From the NCBI GenBank assembly GCA_021816545.1, contig JAKAXP010000059.1, positions 1 through 11,555 on the forward strand: a DNA stretch of 11,555 bases. The letters run 5' to 3'. The notes under the pieces are model-generated. The model was not told the origin of the DNA. It was given only the letters and a program-made list of their open reading frames with translations, and searched no databases. How positions within the stretch are numbered: the stretch's first letter is position 1; the number at the start of each line of letters is the position of its first letter. Below are positions 7,231-11,555 of this stretch, piece after piece. A program made the position numbers and the translations under genes. The stretch comes from Bacteroidota bacterium (GTDB lineage Bacteria; Bacteroidota; Bacteroidia; Bacteroidales; VadinHA17).

Positions 7231-8597
7231 GAAGGGGATTCACTTTTGATGCCGCACTCTGTGTCAGCTGCAAAGCCTGCAGTGCTGCCTGCATCCTCGA
7301 AAACGGGCTGCAGCCAGGCACCCGTACCCTCTTCGCGTGGAATGACCATGCCCTTCCGCTTGTAGGCGTCATCAACCTCTCCATGGCCTGTAACCACTGT
7401 ACCGATCCCGCCTGCGCCTCAGGCTGCCCGGCACTTGCATATACTGTCAGTACGGACGGCGCAGTCATCCATCATCCTGACAGATGCATGGGATGCAGTT
7501 ATTGCACCTGGAGGTGTCCCTATGATGCCCCCAAGATCAATCGAACCCTCGGATACATTGAAAAATGCCATTTATGTGCCGACAGGACGACGGAAGGGGT
7601 TGAACCTGCCTGTGTGACTGCCTGCCCGACAGGTGCCCTTAAGATGACGGAAACGGAGCAATTTGACGGCACTATGCCGGCATGGTTCCCTGACACAGGT
7701 ATAAAACCGTCTGTATTCCTGAAAAATGCTGAAAATCATTACACACCGCTCATAATTCCTGCTGACGACGTGACGGTTGAAGGTGAAATCACGTCCACCC
7801 CTGGCGCCGAAGCAGGTTCATCCGTCAGGCTGAAGAGGGAGTGGAGCCTGGCGCTCTTTTCGGTGCTGGTAATTACAGTTTCTGTGATGCTTATGGTTGC
7901 GGCGCTCAGGGGTACTGCCCTCATTGAAACAACCTCCTTCAGGTTCATCCCGTTCCTTCTGATGGCCGGGGCAATGGCGGTTTCGGTGGCACACCTCGGA
8001 GTGCCCCGCAAATCATGGAGGGCAATTCTCAACATCATCTCATCACCACTGAGCCGCGAGATAGCCATGGTACTTCTGCTTGCATTCGTGGCACTCCTCG
8101 GGTGGGTCAGACCGGGACTTATCCCGCCGCTGATAACCGGATTCCTTGCCCTGCTGACACTGATATCAGTAGACAATGTTTATTTTGCCGCCGACAGGTC
8201 GCTTAGCCTGAAACTCCACAGCGGCCAGGCATATTTCACAGGCATCTATGCCGCCACCTGGTTTATTGAACCGACCATAATTTTCATTGTCTTTTCAATG
8301 CTTGCCGCCATTTCTGTGGTCATGCGGTACAGATCGGCGGAAGCCGACAGCCTAACGCGTACACTCTACTACACAAGGGCTATGGCATTGCCTTTGGTTT
8401 TTATGCTGATTTACCCTGACAGCCAGGTAACGGACATAGCGGCCCTCGTGGTTTTCATCGCAGGACTGGTTGCTGACAGGCTCCTTTTCTACTGCGATTT
8501 CAGGCCTCCAAACATTAAGGATACAATAACAGAACATTTTGATAAACAATATGAAGAAGAGAGAGATAAACAGCGTCAGGACGCCGGTATATCGTGA
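7227..8597 (+). CDS. DmsB-DmsC fusion: four-cluster ferredoxin plus quinol-interacting membrane anchor
   Basis: The 456-residue protein joins two subunits that are separate in E. coli DMSO reductase. Residues 1-140 hold sixteen Cys in four cluster motifs: C12/C15/C18/C22, C55/C58/C63/C67, C87/C90/C93/C97 and C114/C117/C129/C133, as in DmsB-type ferredoxins. A linker (about 141-204) leads to seven or eight hydrophobic segments (about 206-227, 239-258, 278-296, 299-316, 339-360, 384-397 and 402-421). The DmsC-family pattern HLGVPRKSWRA at 256-266 with SPLSREI at 273-279 is clear. It should take electrons from menaquinol and pass them to the molybdoenzyme encoded just upstream. No signal precedes the ferredoxin, which fits a cytoplasmic-facing complex. 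The start overlaps the upstream stop (ATGA). The 3' end overlaps the PLP enzyme gene by 47 bases. Confidence 0.9.
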   Translation: MRRGFTFDAALCVSCKACSAACILENGLQPGTRTLFAWNDHALPLVGVINLSMACNHCTDPACASGCPALAYTVSTDGAVIHHPDRCMGCSYCTWRCPYDAPKINRTLGYIEKCHLCADRTTEGVEPACVTACPTGALKMTETEQFDGTMPAWFPDTGIKPSVFLKNAENHYTPLIIPADDVTVEGEITSTPGAEAGSSVRLKREWSLALFSVLVITVSVMLMVAALRGTALIETTSFRFIPFLLMAGAMAVSVAHLGVPRKSWRAILNIISSPLSREIAMVLLLAFVALLGWVRPGLIPPLITGFLALLTLISVDNVYFAADRSLSLKLHSGQAYFTGIYAATWFIEPTIIFIVFSMLAAISVVMRYRSAEADSLTRTLYYTRAMALPLVFMLIYPDSQVTDIAALVVFIAGLVADRLLFYCDFRPPNIKDTITEHFDKQYEEERDKQRQDAGIS

Positions 8598-9720
8598 TTC
8601 AGGCTTTGAGCTTCCCACAGCGGCAGCTACCTCGGGCGCTTTTTCAGCAGAGACGGGCCATGAGCGTGAGCCGGATATGTACATATATTCACGGTACCGC
8701 AACCCGACAGTGGTGGCTGCCGAAGAGGCAATAATGGAGGTTGAGGGTTGCGGCTGGGCGCTCCTGGCCCAGTCAGGCATGGCCGCCATAGACATTGCCC
8801 TTTCAATATTCCAGGAGGCTGGCAGGCAGAGCAACTGGCTCTTCTTTTCAGAAATATACGGCGGCACCCTCTCATACATTGGCAGCGTGCTGCAAAAGCG
8901 CCGGGGCATGGAGGTCAGCTTCTTCAGGCCTGCAGACGGCAGGTATGATTACCGGCAGCTTGAAAACGCCCTTGCAGATATAAGGCCTGACATTCTATAT
9001 TTTGAGACGATTTCCAATCCGCTGCTTATAGTGGCGGAAGGGCGAAGGATCATTGAACTTGGCAAAAAATACGGGGCAAAGGTCATTATTGACAATACAT
9101 TTGCCACCCCGATGCTCTGGAAACCCCTTGATGACGGGGCCGATATGGTCATTCACAGCGCCACAAAGTATCTCTCTGGTCACGGAAACCTCACCGCCGG
9201 GGTGATCTGTGGCAATAACAACGGACTGATGCAAAGCGCAATTGAATACCGCAAATTTGTTGGTCATATGCTTTCTCCGGATGATGCATACCGTCTTCAG
9301 ACCCAGTTGGCATCATTTGACCTCCGGTTCAGGCAGCAGTGTGAAAATGCCGCTGCCGTGGCTTCAATGCTGGAATCTTCGGGCAGGGTGGCACGGGTTC
9401 TGTATCCGGGACTGGAGAGCCATGACACTCATTCGGCAGCAAAAGAGCTTACTGGCGGGAAGGGGTACGGCGCGATGATAACATTTGATCTTGCCGGATC
9501 AACCCCTGAAGCAAAGAGAAAGAACCGCGACAAATTCATTGCAGCAGTTTATCCGGAAATACGTCTCATACCCACGCTTGGCGATAACCATACTATACTG
9601 ATGCCTGTTGAGGCAGTTTGGGGAGCAAAGTACCCTGAGCCGGGAATGATAAGAATGTCTATTGGTTACGAGGACACGAGCAAGCTTATAGATATTATCG
9701 GACGGGGACTGAAGGACTGA
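8551..9720 (+). CDS. Cys/Met-metabolism PLP-dependent enzyme (trans-sulfuration family)
   Basis: This 389-residue fold-type I PLP enzyme belongs to the family of cystathionine gamma-synthase, cystathionine beta- and gamma-lyases, methionine gamma-lyase and O-acetylhomoserine sulfhydrylase. Visible landmarks are YSRYRNPT (46-53; Tyr46 and Arg48 would reach the neighbouring active site's phosphate), QSGMAAI (74-80), YGGT with Tyr103 stacking on PLP, DNTFATP with Asp181, HSATKYLSGH with the PLP lysine Lys206, and RMSIGYED with carboxylate-binding Arg368. Tyr-Gly-Gly in place of the Tyr-Gly-Cys of many methionine gamma-lyases argues against a classic one. The stretch TLGDNHTILMP departs from the usual cystathionine-enzyme pattern, so the exact reaction is open. 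The frame also opens at a TTG at 8539. The ATG lies 47 bases inside the preceding gene, implying coupled expression. Confidence 0.85.
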   Translation: MKKREINSVRTPVYRDSGFELPTAAATSGAFSAETGHEREPDMYIYSRYRNPTVVAAEEAIMEVEGCGWALLAQSGMAAIDIALSIFQEAGRQSNWLFFSEIYGGTLSYIGSVLQKRRGMEVSFFRPADGRYDYRQLENALADIRPDILYFETISNPLLIVAEGRRIIELGKKYGAKVIIDNTFATPMLWKPLDDGADMVIHSATKYLSGHGNLTAGVICGNNNGLMQSAIEYRKFVGHMLSPDDAYRLQTQLASFDLRFRQQCENAAAVASMLESSGRVARVLYPGLESHDTHSAAKELTGGKGYGAMITFDLAGSTPEAKRKNRDKFIAAVYPEIRLIPTLGDNHTILMPVEAVWGAKYPEPGMIRMSIGYEDTSKLIDIIGRGLKD

Positions 9721-10383
9721 TTACCAGTTTACGGGCTCAAGCCCCCTTGCAGAAAGCCATTCATTGCATTTGCTGAAGTGTGAGCATCCGAAGAATCCGC
9801 GTGAAGCCGAAAGGGGAGAAGGATGTACTGTTTTGAGCACCAGGTGTCTCGAAGGGTCTATGGTGGCACCTTTATTCTGTGCGTAGGCGCCCCAGAGCAT
9901 GAATACCAGGTTATCCCTGTCACGATTAAGGAGGCTGATAGCCGCATCGGTAAACCGCTCCCATCCTTTGTTCTGATGCGAGAGAGCCTGGTGGGCCCTG
10001 ACGGTAAGAATTGCATTGAGAAGCAGCACCCCCTGCCTGGCCCACCGCTCGAGATTGCCGGACTTCGGAACAGGCACCCCTAGATCACGGTTAAGCTCCT
10101 TGAATATGTTAATGAGGCTGGGAGGAAACTCCGTCCCGTCATTTACCGAGAAACATAACCCGTGTGCCTGTCCGTAGTTATGGTACGGATCCTGCCCGAT
10201 AATAACTACCCTGACGCTTTCAAACGGGCATAGATCAAAGGCATTGAATATCCTGTTTCCGGGAGGAAAAACCTGGTGGGTGCGGTATTCTTCACGCACA
10301 AACCCGGTCAGGGCGGAAAAATAATCTTTCTCAAATTCCTCCCTGAGTTTCTCCTTCCAGCTTGCCTCTATCTTTACTTCCAT
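9721..10383 (-). CDS. ung: Uracil-DNA glycosylase, family 1
   Basis: The enzyme removes uracil from DNA and starts base excision repair in the cytoplasm. The 220-residue protein has the usual family length and all key motifs: GQDPYH (63-68, catalytic Asp65 for water activation), Phe78 for stacking on uracil, LLLN with Asn123 for uracil recognition, and HPSPLSA (187-193, catalytic His187 and the DNA-binding loop). It starts at an ATG that reads CAT at 10381-10383 on the + strand. It is convergent with the PLP enzyme gene; the two stop codons are directly adjacent (9718-9720 and 9721-9723). It is divergent from ltaE across a 115-base spacer. Nothing looks damaged or atypical. Confidence 0.97.
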   Translation of the reverse strand: MEVKIEASWKEKLREEFEKDYFSALTGFVREEYRTHQVFPPGNRIFNAFDLCPFESVRVVIIGQDPYHNYGQAHGLCFSVNDGTEFPPSLINIFKELNRDLGVPVPKSGNLERWARQGVLLLNAILTVRAHQALSHQNKGWERFTDAAISLLNRDRDNLVFMLWGAYAQNKGATIDPSRHLVLKTVHPSPLSASRGFFGCSHFSKCNEWLSARGLEPVNW

Positions 10384-10498
10384 AATTACTCACCCGCTAT
10401 ACATCTGTTAAATATATTGAATTTTCGATGAAGAGTTATGCCGCTCCTCAAACCCGGGTTAAAAATAAGCTATATTAGGACCTCAAATTTCAAAAAAG
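10384..10498. promoter_or_regulatory. Divergent ung/ltaE intergenic region with putative promoters
   Basis: This 115-base, AT-rich spacer between two divergent starts must hold promoters for both genes unless they are read through. On the + strand TATATTAG at 10471-10478 is one base from the Bacteroidota -7 consensus TAnnTTTG and lies 20 bases before the ltaE ATG, but no TTG is seen at the -33 distance. On the - strand the complement of 10416-10423 reads TATATTTA, again one mismatch. A perfect ten-base palindrome AACCCGGGTT sits at 10451-10460, and CCTCAAA occurs at 10446-10452 and 10481-10487. The individual boxes are weak calls. Confidence 0.4.
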
Positions 10499-11515
10499 AT
10501 GATTGATCTGCGCAGTGATACCGTTACGCGGCCCTCGGCCGGAATGCTTGAACAGATGATGAAAGCCAGCGTTGGCGACATGGTTTTCGGAGAGGACCCG
10601 CAGGTAAATGAGCTTGAACGGATGTCAGCTGAAATGTTCGGGATGGATGGCGCCATTTTCTGTCCCTCGGGAACCATGACCAACCAGATTGCAATCAAGG
10701 TGCACACCAGGCCGGGTGATGAGGTTATATGCAGCCGGATGGCTCACATTTATCTTTTTGAGGGCGGGGGAGTTGCATTCAACTCAGGGGCCTCTGTAGC
10801 CCTCATTGACACTGAAAAAGGTACCTTCACTGCCGAGGATGTAAAACAGCATATCAACAATCCGGATGATCCTCACAAGGCATTCACGCGCCTTGTGGAG
10901 GTGGAAAACACGGTCAACAGGGGGGCAGGCGCCTGCTGGGACTTTGAACAGCTAAAACGGATAAGGGACCTGTGTGACTACAGGCACCTCGGTTTTCACC
11001 TTGACGGCGCAAGACTGTTCAATGCAATGGCAGTTGACGGACGTAAACCGGAAGAATACGGGGCAATATTTGATTCAATTTCGATTTGTCTCTCAAAAGG
11101 ACTTGGTGCCCCGGTGGGATCAGTCCTGATCGGGAACCGGGAGATCATAAAACAGGGAGTACGCATAAGGAAGGCATTCGGTGGAGCAATGCGGCAGGCA
11201 GGATATATCGCGGCCGCAGGCATCTATGCTCTCAGGAACAATGTGGCGAGGCTGGCTGATGACCATCGCAATGCTGCATCGCTTGCTGATGCACTGAAAC
11301 TGAGCAATTTCGTTGAAAAGGTTAATTATGGCGGAACAAATATTGTAATCTTTACCCTTAGGCCGGTGATAACCGCCAATGAATACCTCGAAAAGATCAG
11401 GGCAAAAGGGATTCTGGCACTTAAAACAGGAGAAAGAAGTATCAGAATGGTCACTCACCTCGATGTGAGTGATGAGCAGGTCGCCGAAGCCTGCAAAATA
11501 CTCGCTAGCCTTTGA
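10499..11515 (+). CDS. ltaE: Low-specificity L-threonine aldolase
   Basis: This PLP enzyme cleaves L-threonine or L-allo-threonine to glycine and acetaldehyde in the cytoplasm. The 338-residue length fits the family. Motifs run in the expected order: the N-terminal DLRSDTVTRP (3-12), GEDPQVNELE (31-40), PSGTMTNQ with Ser58 and Gly59 for the PLP phosphate, His83 in SRMAHIYLFE for ring stacking, HLDGAR (167-172) with Asp169 bonding the pyridine nitrogen and Arg172 binding the carboxylate, and CLSKGLGAPVGS with the PLP lysine Lys200. The ATG follows an A-rich leader (CAAAAAAG) without a Shine-Dalgarno site, a common style in Bacteroidota. It probably has its own promoter in the spacer shared with ung. 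Its 3' end may overlap a convergent gene entering from the right. Confidence 0.95.
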   Translation: MIDLRSDTVTRPSAGMLEQMMKASVGDMVFGEDPQVNELERMSAEMFGMDGAIFCPSGTMTNQIAIKVHTRPGDEVICSRMAHIYLFEGGGVAFNSGASVALIDTEKGTFTAEDVKQHINNPDDPHKAFTRLVEVENTVNRGAGACWDFEQLKRIRDLCDYRHLGFHLDGARLFNAMAVDGRKPEEYGAIFDSISICLSKGLGAPVGSVLIGNREIIKQGVRIRKAFGGAMRQAGYIAAAGIYALRNNVARLADDHRNAASLADALKLSNFVEKVNYGGTNIVIFTLRPVITANEYLEKIRAKGILALKTGERSIRMVTHLDVSDEQVAEACKILASL

Positions 11516-11555
11516 AGGTGAAGTAAATGGCTCCGAGAATGCACAGGAAGGCAAA
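11505..11555 (-). CDS. Possible 3' end of a membrane protein, partial
   Basis: Read on the - strand from the right edge, one frame gives 16 residues, FAFLCILGAIYFTFKG, then a TAG at 11505-11507. They look like the last membrane helix of an integral membrane protein with a short basic end. If real, it is convergent with ltaE and overlaps its last 11 bases. The fragment is too short to name, and an untranslated 3' region is the alternative. Confidence 0.4.
   Translation of the reverse strand, partial: FAFLCILGAIYFTFKG

Noticed and set aside
7070..7468. A 132-codon - strand frame across the molybdoenzyme/anchor junction
   Set aside because: It lies opposite the conserved C-terminus of the molybdoenzyme and the Cys-rich ferredoxin and shows no domain of its own.
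11120..11554. A 144-codon - strand frame opposite the ltaE 3' half
   Set aside because: It lies opposite the conserved threonine aldolase sequence and begins with a TTG at the window edge; its sequence is not protein-like. A different - strand frame at 11505-11555 is the more credible partial gene.

Overview
The window looks like a chromosomal segment of a Bacteroidota organism, most likely Bacteroidales-like. Base composition is near 50% G+C. The evidence is the order of Bat (aerotolerance) genes ending batB-batC-batD-batE, adjacent short-signal lipoproteins, an IPT/TIG surface protein, and several starts with A-rich leaders instead of a clear Shine-Dalgarno site. This assignment rests on gene content and style, not on a phylogenetic marker.

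Region 1 (1-3432) is the 3' half of a Bat operon on the + strand. It has the last codons of a probable batB, then batC (periplasmic TPR protein with a Gln/Asp/Asn/Lys-rich tail), batD (large beta-sandwich protein with one membrane anchor) and batE (TPR, two membrane helices, SH3-like end). These genes overlap or sit within 12 bases of each other. They probably build one envelope complex together with the VWA proteins encoded upstream.

Region 2 (3483-5166) encodes two lipoproteins of unknown function. The second is the most unusual protein here: a TIG domain followed by seven 40-46 residue repeats built around a Tyr-Trp-Lys-Asn-Gly core, which I read as a seven-bladed beta-propeller. The two genes overlap by 11 bases, and the ribosome binding site of the second lies inside the first.

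Region 3 (5203-9720) is a probable redox and sulfur module. It has a molybdopterin oxidoreductase without a Tat signal, a single polypeptide that fuses a four-cluster DmsB-like ferredoxin to a DmsC-like quinol-interacting membrane anchor, and a Cys/Met-metabolism PLP enzyme. Overlaps of 4 and 47 bases tie the three together. The likely electron path is menaquinol, DmsC-like part, DmsB-like part, then the cytoplasm-facing molybdenum site. The substrate is unknown. A Cys where DMSO reductase appears to carry Ser, and the PLP enzyme next door, point towards sulfur compounds.

Region 4 (9721-11555) has ung on the - strand, meeting the PLP gene stop codon to stop codon, then a 115-base divergent spacer, then ltaE (low-specificity threonine aldolase) on the + strand. 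The last 51 bases read on the - strand as the end of a membrane protein that overlaps the ltaE 3' end.

There are no RNA genes, CRISPR arrays, insertion sequences or phage genes that I can support, and no gap longer than 300 bases. I did not find a clear-cut new defence or mobile system. The propeller lipoprotein and the molybdoenzyme-PLP module are the best candidates for something undescribed.
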